Positions 13,334 through 23,200 of a DNA stretch of 58,566 nt are shown one piece after another (the first letter of the stretch is position 1; each line of letters opens with the position of its first letter). This stretch comes from a virus, in the IMG/VR virus record IMGVR_UViG_3300034106_000909, positions 1-58,566 of that record, one strand, 5' to 3'. The notes beneath the pieces are model-generated. The model was not told the DNA's origin and searched no databases. It saw only the letters and a program-made list of their open reading frames with translations. The translations under genes and the position numbers were made by a program.

Positions 13334-16300
13334 GTTTCTCAAAGCAATCCTGCCCGAACACGGCATTCACTACTTAGCTCTGTTCAAAGAGGGCTACAAA
13401 TTTCCGGCTCACAAGGTTTACATCGACCTTGAGACCATGGCAGAGGCAGTTGACGGTATGGCTGGCAGCAAGCAGCTGTCTGTGTATCACGCCTGTGCTT
13501 CGTACCAGAAGGCCGTCATCGAGTTGGACGAGCTGGACAAGAACGGCAACAACAAACGCAAGTACCGAGTCCCTGAGAACTGGGACAAGGCCAAGTCGTT
13601 CTGGGTGGACGTTGACTGCGGCCAAGACAAGTTCGACAAGGGGCAGGGCTATCTGACCAAGAAGGACGCTGTTGTGGCCATGGCCAAGTTCGCCAAAGAA
13701 GTAGGCGTACCAAGGCCGCTGATGGTTGACTCCGGTAACGGCATCCATGCCTACTGGCCCTTGACCAAAGACATTGGACCGGAACTGTGGCGCAAGGTAG
13801 CCGTAGTCCTCAAGTCCACGCTGGCTCACTGCAAGGTTATCGCTGACCCGACACGCACAGCAGACTTCAGCTCCATCCTCAGACCCGTGGGTTCTACCAA
13901 CCGCAAGAACGGTGACGCCAAGACCGTTAAGGTACTGGCTACCTGCGAAGCCATTGACCCCAAAGAATTTGCTCAGCCACTGTTTGACTACGCCAAAGAG
14001 AATGACGTCAAGCTGATCCGCGAAGCGCCTAAGAAGCAGTACCAGCCGAATGATCTTAATTCCGATCTGACCGGCCACCTGCACCAATACCCCGAAGTTC
14101 CCGTCGATGCGAACGTCATGGCTGACAAATGCCAGCAGGTCGGAAAAATGCGCGACACCAAGGGTGATGTGTCCTACGATCACTGGTGGAAAGTTATCGG
14201 ACTGCTGACTTTCTGCGAGGGTGGGCGCGAAACTGCGGAGGAGTGGACAGTCAACCGCGCAGCTACTGACCATAAAAACTTGGACTGGGATGTCAAGTAC
14301 GACACTTGGAGCGCTGGCCCAACATACTGCGAGACGCTGGATAGCTGTAACCCGGGTGGCTGCAACGGCTGCGCGTTCAAGGGCAAGATAACTACCCCAC
14401 TGCAACTCGGGCGCGTCATGCCCGAGCCGGAAGAGACCGTCGAGGAGGTGGTCACTGAGTCCGGTACTACAGAGCAAACCACTGTTCCTGCCGTACCTAG
14501 GGGCTACCAGTGGGACAGCCACCTGCTGAGTCGGTTGATTCCCGACAAAGAAGGCGTCATGCAGGTGTTCCCCTTCTGTGAGAACTTGTTCTACCCCATC
14601 ACGCGCATACGTGGCGAAGACGGCACGTTCCGTTATGGCATCCGGTTCCACCTGCCCGACAAACGCGTTCGTGAATTTGAAATCCCCGGTGAGTCGGTGG
14701 CGTCCCCGACAGACATGCTGCGGGCCTTAGCCCGGTACGAACTTACCAAGAGCAACCACAAAAATGCAGGAGAGCACATGGCCGCATACCTGTTGGACCA
14801 GCTCCAAGCCCTCAAACGTAATATCTCTGAAACCAACACCCTGACTTCGTTCGGGTGGAAGGAAGATCACAAGGCGTTCCTGCTTGGTGAAACGCTTCAT
14901 TTCGCTGACGGTTCTGAACGCCCAGTGCTGGTGGGCGGTAACGCCAAAGAGCGTGTGGCTACGTTCCGCAATGGCCGTGGCAGTCTGCAAGGCTACGCAG
15001 ACGCTATGAACTTCATGTACAACCGCCCCGAAGCTGTCCACTGGCAGTACACCGTGTGCGCTGGATGGGGATCACTGCTGTCGCATCACTGCGAAGACCT
15101 GTACAAGGGTTTGATTCTGGCGCTGCAGGGCGGCAAGTCAGGTCGCGGTAAGACTACTGCGTGCCACGCTGCGCTGGCTGCGTTCGGCAATCCTGAGAAG
15201 ATGACCCTCAACTCCAAGGAGGGCTTCACCACCAATGCTTTGTGGGCTACGCTGGGTGTGTTCAACAACATCCCCGTGCTGGCTGACGAGCTGACCAACA
15301 TGGACGCTCCGGTGTTCAGTGATGTGGCGTACGGGGTATCCAACGGCCAAGACCGTATCCGCATGACCTCCAAGGGCGGCACTGTGGTGTTCGCCAAATC
15401 GTCCGAGTGGCGTCTGAACGTGTACGTGACTGGCAACCGGGACTTCTACGGACTGCTTGCGGCCAACCAAGCCAACTCACAGGCTGAGGCTGTGCGCCTG
15501 ATTCAGCTCAACGTGGATCGCTACGACCCGCTGATGCTGGTAAACCGAGCTGAGTTCCCTGACACCGAAGAAGGTGAGGACGCATGGAGGTCAGCCTCTG
15601 CCATCGTGGCTGCGGAGAACATCAAGCAGATGACGGCCAACTCTGGGCACGCTGGTGCTGCCATGGTCAAGTACATCTTGGCCAACGAAGCTGAGGTTCG
15701 CAAGGACATGCAGACCATGCTGTCCAAGTTCACCGACGTGCTGTCCAACCCCAAGTTTAGGTTTTACAGGGCACACAGCGCATGCACAATCGTGATCGCC
15801 AAGATCGCCAAGAAGCTGGGTATTGTGGACTTTGATATCCGTGAGATGTACAAGTTCACCGTGGGCCTGCTGCACGAACTGGCTGAGTCCGTGGAAGAGA
15901 ACAACACCGTGACGTCGGAAGATGCGTTCCAGCGCATGGTTGGCCAGCTTAGCCCCCGCGTCATCGTAACCACCGAATGCCGAGATGGTCGTGACGCTCG
16001 TGGCCCTGAAACCCCGCGTAACCGCGTCATTGGACCGATTGCAGGTCGCTACATACTTGGCACAGTCAACCACAAAGAGTTTGCCGGTCGTTTGATTTTG
16101 AGCCAGAAGGAAGTGCGGGAATGGTGCATGGCCAACCGCATGGACTACCAGTCGATGGTAGCCAGCCTCAAGGAAGCTAAGGCTCTGGTATCCCATGGTG
16201 AGAAGTTTGTCATCACCCGTGGAACTGACTGCACATCACAGCAGCAACGCTGCATTGTGGTGGATACCAAGCGCCTGAACGCTGAGTCAACAGCCCCTGT

Positions 16301-16352
16301 ATTGACCTTGGTTAGCAACAGACTTGACGGGGATGCAGCCAGCGATATATGA
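13320..16352 (+). CDS. AEP-type primase fused to P-loop helicase
   Basis: 1010 aa starting at GTG 13320 (an in-frame TGA at 13314 excludes an earlier start). The N-terminal part has the archaeo-eukaryotic primase/Prim-Pol pattern: D97-x-D99 (WVDVD), SGNGIHAYW with H143, and SSILRPVGSTNRK with R188. The middle (about 255-370) resembles PriCT-2 and holds a Cys cluster (CNPGGCNGC). The C-terminal half is a P-loop helicase: GKSGRGKT (605-612), Walker B D656-E657 (LADE). It should prime and unwind for the family A polymerase, replacing a DnaG/DnaB pair. Confidence 0.85.
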   Translation: MNTLEFLKAILPEHGIHYLALFKEGYKFPAHKVYIDLETMAEAVDGMAGSKQLSVYHACASYQKAVIELDELDKNGNNKRKYRVPENWDKAKSFWVDVDCGQDKFDKGQGYLTKKDAVVAMAKFAKEVGVPRPLMVDSGNGIHAYWPLTKDIGPELWRKVAVVLKSTLAHCKVIADPTRTADFSSILRPVGSTNRKNGDAKTVKVLATCEAIDPKEFAQPLFDYAKENDVKLIREAPKKQYQPNDLNSDLTGHLHQYPEVPVDANVMADKCQQVGKMRDTKGDVSYDHWWKVIGLLTFCEGGRETAEEWTVNRAATDHKNLDWDVKYDTWSAGPTYCETLDSCNPGGCNGCAFKGKITTPLQLGRVMPEPEETVEEVVTESGTTEQTTVPAVPRGYQWDSHLLSRLIPDKEGVMQVFPFCENLFYPITRIRGEDGTFRYGIRFHLPDKRVREFEIPGESVASPTDMLRALARYELTKSNHKNAGEHMAAYLLDQLQALKRNISETNTLTSFGWKEDHKAFLLGETLHFADGSERPVLVGGNAKERVATFRNGRGSLQGYADAMNFMYNRPEAVHWQYTVCAGWGSLLSHHCEDLYKGLILALQGGKSGRGKTTACHAALAAFGNPEKMTLNSKEGFTTNALWATLGVFNNIPVLADELTNMDAPVFSDVAYGVSNGQDRIRMTSKGGTVVFAKSSEWRLNVYVTGNRDFYGLLAANQANSQAEAVRLIQLNVDRYDPLMLVNRAEFPDTEEGEDAWRSASAIVAAENIKQMTANSGHAGAAMVKYILANEAEVRKDMQTMLSKFTDVLSNPKFRFYRAHSACTIVIAKIAKKLGIVDFDIREMYKFTVGLLHELAESVEENNTVTSEDAFQRMVGQLSPRVIVTTECRDGRDARGPETPRNRVIGPIAGRYILGTVNHKEFAGRLILSQKEVREWCMANRMDYQSMVASLKEAKALVSHGEKFVITRGTDCTSQQQRCIVVDTKRLNAESTAPVLTLVSNRLDGDAASDI

Positions 16353-16403
16353 TCCGCCCGCCGATTGTCATGTCGGTTCCTTTAGTGTGTTGAGAAACCT
16401 TGA

Positions 16404-16435
16404 CCCCCGAGCTGCAAAGCCCGGGGGCTTTTTTT
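16404..16435 (+). terminator. Rho-independent terminator ending the left plus arm
   Basis: CCCCCGAGC, loop TGCAAA, GCCCGGGGG (one A-C mismatch), then C and seven T. It lies between the primase stop and the convergent minus-strand genes. The T-run is only on the plus-strand side. Confidence 0.85.
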
Positions 16436-16437
16436 CG

Positions 16438-16575
16438 TCACTTCTTGGCCTTGGCCATGCAAGCGCCCATCTTGGCGCACTTGGCTGGGTTAGGGCACTT
16501 AGCACATGGCTTGAATGGAGCAGCTTTTTTACCTGCGGGGGCCTTGGCCATCATCATCTTTTTACCGTACATCAT
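16438..16575 (-). CDS. Lys/Ala/Cys-rich microprotein
   Basis: 45 aa with a minus-strand GGAGATTCCC before the ATG. It is extremely basic and Met/Lys/Ala rich, with CAKCPNPAKCAKMGAC (four Cys in 16 residues), a compact zinc-knuckle-like module. As the last gene of the late operon, directly after three other tiny basic proteins, it may be a virion-packaged DNA-binding peptide. That role is inferred from composition and position only. Confidence 0.6.
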   Translation of the reverse strand: MMYGKKMMMAKAPAGKKAAPFKPCAKCPNPAKCAKMGACMAKAKK

Positions 16576-16595
16576 GGGAATCTCCAGTTGGGGGG

Positions 16596-16829
16596 TTAGC
16601 GGAACTTCGCGGTTTTTGCAGCTATCTTTTTGGGTTGAGCTACAAACTGTTTCCCCGCAGCTTTGCCAGCGCGTTTTGCACGCGTTGTCGCAGCGTATTC
16701 AGCAGGGCTAAGACTTTTAATTGCAGACTCAGGTAGATACCTTTCGCCCGTGTCAGATGATCGTTTTCCACTTTTGGTCTTCCAGTTTTGGTTGGTCCAC
16801 TCTTTGAGGGACTTCTGAGGGGCTTTCAA
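16596..16829 (-). CDS. DUF5872-like small basic protein
   Basis: 77 aa. The pattern KSLKEWTNQNW, RSSDTGERYLPESAIKSL, SPAEYAATTRAKRAG matches a short basic protein family (DUF5872 from memory) seen in phages and giant algal viruses. It is Lys/Arg rich without Cys. A 4-base overlap couples it to the preceding gene. Likely a DNA- or virion-associated protein; function not established. Confidence 0.75.
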   Translation of the reverse strand: MKAPQKSLKEWTNQNWKTKSGKRSSDTGERYLPESAIKSLSPAEYAATTRAKRAGKAAGKQFVAQPKKIAAKTAKFR

Positions 16830-17014
16830 TCTCTGTACCCCCCGCCAGCGGCTTTATATTTCTTGGCCACAAGTTGCGCCTTACGAGCTGACCATTGGCC
16901 AGCACCAGTGCCTTGGGTAGCTGCGGCTTTTACCTGACTGACGATCCGCTTGCGCAGCTCGGGCTTGGTGTAATTGCCAGCAGCGTTGACTGTGGATTTG
17001 GACTTGGTGGCCAT
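16826..17014 (-). CDS. Small basic protein, phage histone-like
   Basis: 62 aa from ATG 17014 (GGAAG with 7-base spacing; the frame extends upstream but overlaps the previous gene). Contains YTKPELRKRIVSQVKAA and GQWSARKAQLVAKKY. Very basic and helical, it belongs to the same distal cluster as its two neighbours. Related short proteins accompany DUF5872/DUF6321 genes in other viruses as I recall. Function unknown. Confidence 0.65.
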   Translation of the reverse strand: MATKSKSTVNAAGNYTKPELRKRIVSQVKAAATQGTGAGQWSARKAQLVAKKYKAAGGGYRD

Positions 17015-17015
17015 G

Positions 17016-17270
17016 TCAGCACTTCCATGCACGCAACGATTTGTTGATGCGGCTGTTGGGGTCGTTGGCCGTCTTCTCGCTGGTCAGCTTCTTTTTCATG
17101 CCTTCCATCCGAGCACAGAACGAGTCGCGTCGTGGACCGCCTTCTGGTTGAGGAGCCTTGAGCCCCGGCTTGCCGGGGTTAGCTTTGTTGTAGGAGGCAC
17201 GCCCCTTGGCGTTGAGCCCGCCCTTCTCAGCTTTACCTTCTTTGCGTGTCCACGCAGGTGTCTTAGCCAT
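17016..17270 (-). CDS. DUF6321-like small basic protein
   Basis: 84 aa. Signature segments: KEGKAEKGGLNAKGRASYN, LKAPQPEGGPRRDSFCARM and a C-terminal SRINKSLRAWKC. This matches the GGLNxKGRxSYN family (DUF6321 from memory), widespread in phages and large DNA viruses. It precedes the other basic microproteins in the late operon, so a capsid- or DNA-associated role is likely but unproven. Confidence 0.78.
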   Translation of the reverse strand: MAKTPAWTRKEGKAEKGGLNAKGRASYNKANPGKPGLKAPQPEGGPRRDSFCARMEGMKKKLTSEKTANDPNSRINKSLRAWKC

Positions 17271-17281
17271 GGTGTTTCTCC

Positions 17282-20200
17282 TTAGTTGGCTGTTACATCT
17301 TCGGCCAGTTTACGCTGACCTTCACGGTACTGTACACCACCAACCGTACGCTTCTCGCGCTGCGCTTGTTCCTGCGGAGCCTTGAGCAGGTTGGACATTG
17401 GTTGAGGCTTGAGGCCGTTACGCTGACGCGCTTGCTGGAGTTTAGTCCATGCCTCACGAGCCTCCTGCATGGCAGCAGTATCCTTCTGGCGAGACGCTTG
17501 GGCGTAGTCGTTCTTGATACGCGTGGTGCGGTCTTGAAAGTTCTGCGTGATATCACGCATGCGGTTCTGGCGCTCGTAGGTCACTGACTGCTGGACCGAT
17601 GGTATACCAAGGCCTGTCAGCACAGTTTCTATTGCTCCAATTTCGCTTTCTGGCAGGACTACGTCACCGTTGCGGCGGGTCATACCCTCAGTTGCCTGAC
17701 GGCCAGACTTAAGCGCATCGGACACACCCTTGGGCATTACACGCTCGAGACCCTTGTAGTAGTCACCCTTGGACATGAGGATGAGACCGTCAGCAACTCG
17801 GGTAGCCATACCCAAAGATGCCCCGCCAAGAGCTGCACCAAAAGCTTCAACTTGACCTGAAGTGGTGCTCAAGTCAGCGTTACTAAATGGCAGAATGGAC
17901 AACATATTGCCCGCACCGATCTTGCCGGACAAGTCCATACCAACAATCGTCGGAGCGCCGCGCATAATCATGTCAGCCCACTCAGGGCCAAGCGCCTTGC
18001 GCATATCAGCAGTCAAGTCGTATGGCTCGTCTTCGTCACCGAACAACCCCAACACAAACGAAATAGCCGCGTAGCCCGGCATGCCCATCAAGCCAGCAAA
18101 CACTCCAGTGTGGCCAAGCGAGTAGGCCAGTGTCTTCATGGCAGCAGCACGCTCATCAGGCTTGGTAAACGCATCACGAATCAGCTTGGCATAGAACGCG
18201 ATCTGGATCAATTGGAACTTGCGGAACTGCAGCGCCACCTTACCCCACTGGGTGTTGAACGCACGAGGAGCGTTAAAGGCTGTGTAGTCACCATGGGTGT
18301 CAGTCAAGATGTCAGCAGCGTACTGCGTGGCTGCAGCTTTAGGGTCTGCAATTTTTGGGTCTTTTTTAGCCCGCTCAAACTCCAAACGGTACGCAGCAAT
18401 GGCGGTAGACAAACGGTTGGTAGCTTCAACTTTCTGCACGGCCATGCGCATACCTTTGTTCAGGCGCTGCGCAAACTTGCTGAGGTTGCCGTCGGCTTCT
18501 ACCTTGTACTCGTTGATCTCAGTGGCCAGACCAATGTCGATCTTGCCTTGGTTGACCAAGTCGTTAATAGCTGCACGCACATCAGCAGGCACCTTGGAGA
18601 AATCAAACTGCTGGTCAAACAGTTTCACGTCCTTGAACAGTGGGCCCAACTCACCATACGCCTTAGCCAGTTCCGCAGCAGCTTTGGTGTAGTCATGACG
18701 ACCCGCCATGGCAGGCAGAGACATCATGAATGGCTGTGTCAAGTTCTGTAAATAGTACGCAGGGCTGGAGGCCAAGAAGAACTTGGACGCCATGTTGGTC
18801 AAGCCGTTGAGGAACGGACTTGGTTTAGGGTCAAGCGAGTCAGCGTAGCGCTGCGTCAACTCATCAAAGATTTCAGACTTGCGTTCGCGTTCGCCAGTGC
18901 GTGACTGGTTGCGCATCTGCTGCAGGGCATCCTGAATCTTAGGCTCAAACTCTACGCTGGCCAAGAAGTTAGCATCGGCACGGCCTTGCTGCGTGAACGA
19001 CTGAAGCATGTCCACTTCACCGGCTACACCACGGCGACGCATCTCAGACTTGCGGGCACTACCCTCAGCCAACGCTTCCAAGTACAACTGGTTAATGATG
19101 TTGAGCAGCTTGCCAGCAGATGGGTCAATCTTGCCATCTTCTCTGGTGTTTTGTGAGGTCACAGCCGAGCGCATCTTTGTCAGCGCGGGCATCAAAGCGT
19201 TTTTGCTAAAGTCATCCATGGCTTCAGCACGTTTAACGATGTTGATGTCCAAGTTCGGATAGGCTTCGGCCAGTGAATCTTTTAAATTTCTACCAGTCCA
19301 CTTGGTGTCAACAAACGACACGCTGTAGTGGTTTGGGTCAGACTCCATCTTTTTGATGGCCTCCGCGTCTTTATTTTCTTTGGCAGCCCTAAAAGCGGCA
19401 GATTCAGCAACCACAGCATAAGTACCAGTGCGCTTAATAGGCGCGTAGGGCACGCCCTCACGGATGCGGAACAGCGTCTGGAAGCGCTTGAGCGTATCGG
19501 CTTTTTCTGCTTTGAGCTCAGCCAAGTTTTCTTTGGCTTTTTTCAAATCTTTTTTGTCGGTGGTGTTGTTGACTAAGTCCTGCGCAGCCTTAATCATGGC
19601 GTCGTACTCAGAGTTGGCTGCGTTCAGCACAATCGTCTTCTTGCTTGACAGCATAGCGTCGCCATGGGCAAACACGTCTTTGGCAAACTGCTGAGCCTTG
19701 GGGCCCAGCTTGTTGAACATGGCCTTCATCGCTGGGTCAGCTTTGAACTTCGCAGTGTCGTAGCCCCACTTCCCCGTGCGGGTGGACTCAAACAAGAACT
19801 CGTTGACTGAGCCGGGGCCGTCCCCTTTGTTGGCATCTTCAATCAAGGCATAGCGGTCGGCAATCTTTTCAATCTTGCGCTCTTCCTCACTGACCTTGGC
19901 GTTGCGGGCAGCAAGGCGGTCGGAGAAAGTCTTGGCAGCGCCCAGACCCAAAGCTTGAGCACGCTTGACCAGATCGTTTGTAAACAGCGCGTAGTCGACA
20001 TACTTGCCGCCCAAGTCACCAATGGCCTCAGTTATACGCTTCACAGGCTGCTGAGACATCTTCGGCAGCTTGGCAATGTTGCGGTCGATCAGGCCTTGAG
20101 AGCGGTTTGCCCTGAAACGAACGGCAGTTTGCCGGAGGGGAACTTGTCTCGGCTGACCATTCCCTTGCGTGGTTTGGCCCCCAGCTTGCGTTGAGCGTTG

Positions 20201-23200
20201 AGCTTCATTTGCCTTTGCAGCGGCGTAGTCGGTTTGCTTGACTTGTTCATATACTTGCTCCATGAAATCTGCCACTTCTGGCAGGTTGTCTTCCAAAAAT
20301 TCACGACCGTCGCGTGTAGTGTATGTGGCCCACAACTGAGCAAACAATTCCTCGCGGATGCCATTGCCGTCCAAGTCACCGTGCTGCGTACGATCAAATG
20401 GATACGACAAGTGCTTTGACAAGTCGGATGTGGGGTTGCTATTGTAGTGATCGAACGCAGCTTTCATAACCGCGCCCATGGGTTTGATCTCGCCGTTTTG
20501 CAACCGCACGTTAAATTCAGGCAAGCTAGAAAATACACCACCGCCTTCAAGATGTGTCTGATCTGCAGCATGACCGACTTCATGGTACACAGTCCACTCG
20601 ACACGCTGAGAGTCTGTTAAAGCACCACGGCGTAACAGCACAGCTGCTTGACCGTCAATGGCAGTAAAGCCGCCATCCCAGTTCACCTTGGAGTCGGTGA
20701 CATACCACCCACCGACGTAATCAACCAAGTCGCCAAGACCTTCTTTGCGCAAGCGGTCAGTAGCAGCGCCAACACCGGGAACAGCTTCAAGACGTGACAG
20801 CTCTTGCTCCTGCAGTTCAACAGTCGCATTGTCTTCGTCCACCGTGGTTACAGTGCGCAGTGCGTTGAACTTTGCGCCACCTCTAGCCAACTTAGTCAGC
20901 TCATTTTCAACGTCATCCTTGGTCCAGTTGTCTGGGCCGAACTCAATGAAGTTCTCCTGCTGGGCCTTGGTCAAGTCAGCGAACTTGGGAGCCTGCGGGA
21001 AGTCAGCAGCGACTACATCCCACGCTTGAGCGGCTTGTTCTGCTTCGGTGAGGATGACGGCTGGGACTTGGGCTTTACCTTCTGCGGCAGGCTTTTTGGC
21101 ACGCCGTACTTTTGTGCCCACTCCTTGGCCAGTTTCGGCTTTTGGCTGAACAGATACCCCTGCTGGGCTTTCGACTTGAACGGCATCTGGCTCTCCTAGT
21201 TCTTTGGGTTGTTCGGCTTTAGCGGCGGTTTCCTCCGCAGCGTCTTTTTCAGACTTGCGGCCAGCAAGGGCTCGAACTTCTGCTTGAGCTTGCTTTTCAA
21301 CTGCCTTGACCTTTTCAATCTGCGCGGCCAGAGTGGCATTCAGTTGCGCCAATACTGCTTCGTCGGTCTCTACGGCCAGCGCCTCAAGCGTGGCGTCAAT
21401 TTCTTTTTGGAGATCGGTAAAGCCTTCAACAGCAGATGTACTAGCGCCTGCAGTCTTGACGATGTTACCCAGACCGGCTTCAATGGCTTGGTCCTCGTCC
21501 ATGCGATCTTGGCTGTCAGTAAATACCTCTTTGGCAATTTGACCTTCTGTGCTTTCTGGCGAAACCGTGTTGAACGCATCTGCAATCTGCGCATCAGTCA
21601 AGTTAAATTTAGTCTTGGCGCTGGCAATCAGCGCTGGCCATTCTTTTTGGCCAGTAGCCCCAGCAATTGCTTGGATAGAAGACCGGCTAAGTCCATACTT
21701 GGTAGCCGCTTCTGGCTCAGGCATGCCCATGCCAACCACGTCAAAAATGATGCCGCCGTTACGTTCACCAAAGATTTGCTGCAGTATTGCTTGGCGTTCG
21801 TCTACGACTGGTCCTGCGGCGGCAGGTGTCGCTTGTCCTTGCGTTTCTGCTTGCTGGGCTTGAGCGGCTTTAGCGGCATTTGCGGCTTCCAATACTGTCA
21901 TGGGTCGCGGAGCGCGACGGAAACGGGTTTGTGGTGCTGTGTCTGTAGCAGGTGCAGTCTGAGTTAAACCGGTAGATGGTTGCCCGGGGGTACTTGGAAG
22001 AACGCTAGTTTGTTGAAGTGCTCCTCCAGCGACTGGGGCACCTCCGACCATTGTTCCTGCGACAGGAGCAGCTGGTCCTGCATTTCCCACGCCTCCTTGA
22101 ACGACAGGGCTCCCGACTCCCAAGCCTCCTGCAGGCTGCTGTACAGTAGAAACTGGTGCGCCACTTGGTGCCTCCTGACGAGCTTTAATAATTGCCGAGT
22201 CCAACAACTCTCGTGCTTTTTCCAAGCGCTTGGGAGTCATCGGCTTATCGCTAGCAAACTTCCAAACGTCTATGAACAAGTCGGAGTCCAGCGGCACTCC
22301 AGTTGCTTGAGCGTCAGCCGTAATTTCTGAGTAAAACTGCAACGACGACGGAGTCGGTGTCACATTAAACGTGTCACGCAGTTCGTACGAACGTGGGTCG
22401 CGTACGGTACTTGCTACTACTTGAGCAGTTGCCGCTGCCTCTGCTGGCTTTTCTTGGGTCAAGTCAAGCGCTGCTTGCGAACGCTGCAGGGCTTCGCCCA
22501 CTGTCAAGGGGCGTTCAATGCCGGTCTCTGGGTCGCTGACAAACTGGCCAGTGGGTTCATCGTACGCCGCTTTGAACTGCGCTACATAGTCTTTACGCTT
22601 GGGGCGTGTGATACCTACGTTCTGGTTAATAAACGACTGTAAGCCAACAGTTTGGTCTTGAGTAACAAACTGGCTTTCAAGTGGGCGTTGCACCAAAGGT
22701 GTTTGATCTTGTTCAGTAGATGTCAGATCGCGCTCACGAGCAGCGTCACGGAAACCTTGGCTACGACGCCAACCGCCAGCAGCACCGCCAAGCAAGCCAC
22801 CAAGCAGACCGCCACCTACAAAGGACTCTGCGTAGTCGTCCATGGCCTCCGGGCTAAACAGTTCAACACGCGGGTCAACGGCTAACCGGCCCACGTTGGA
22901 GATGTATTCTTGGCCGACTTCACCAATAGCTTCGGATAAGCCCGTACGACCAAATGCCGCGCCAGTGCGTGCAGCACCGCCCGTAAACCCGCTAAGGTTG
23001 TCAAGATATCGGTTAGCCACAGATGCAGCGCGTTCAGCCCGAACACCAGTACCGGCCAACTTGCCAACAATACCAGTAGCAGCTTCAACACCGCCATAAG
23101 CCAGACCAAGAGGAACAGCCGTCAAATCGGTGCGGCCAGTCTGCTCACGTTGAGCTTGCGCCACAGCACCTATACCGGTAAGACCGGCGACACCGTACGC

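Noticed and set aside
13374-14651. Long minus-strand open frame opposite the primase gene
   Set aside because: Antisense shadow of a clear primase-helicase coding region without its own signals.
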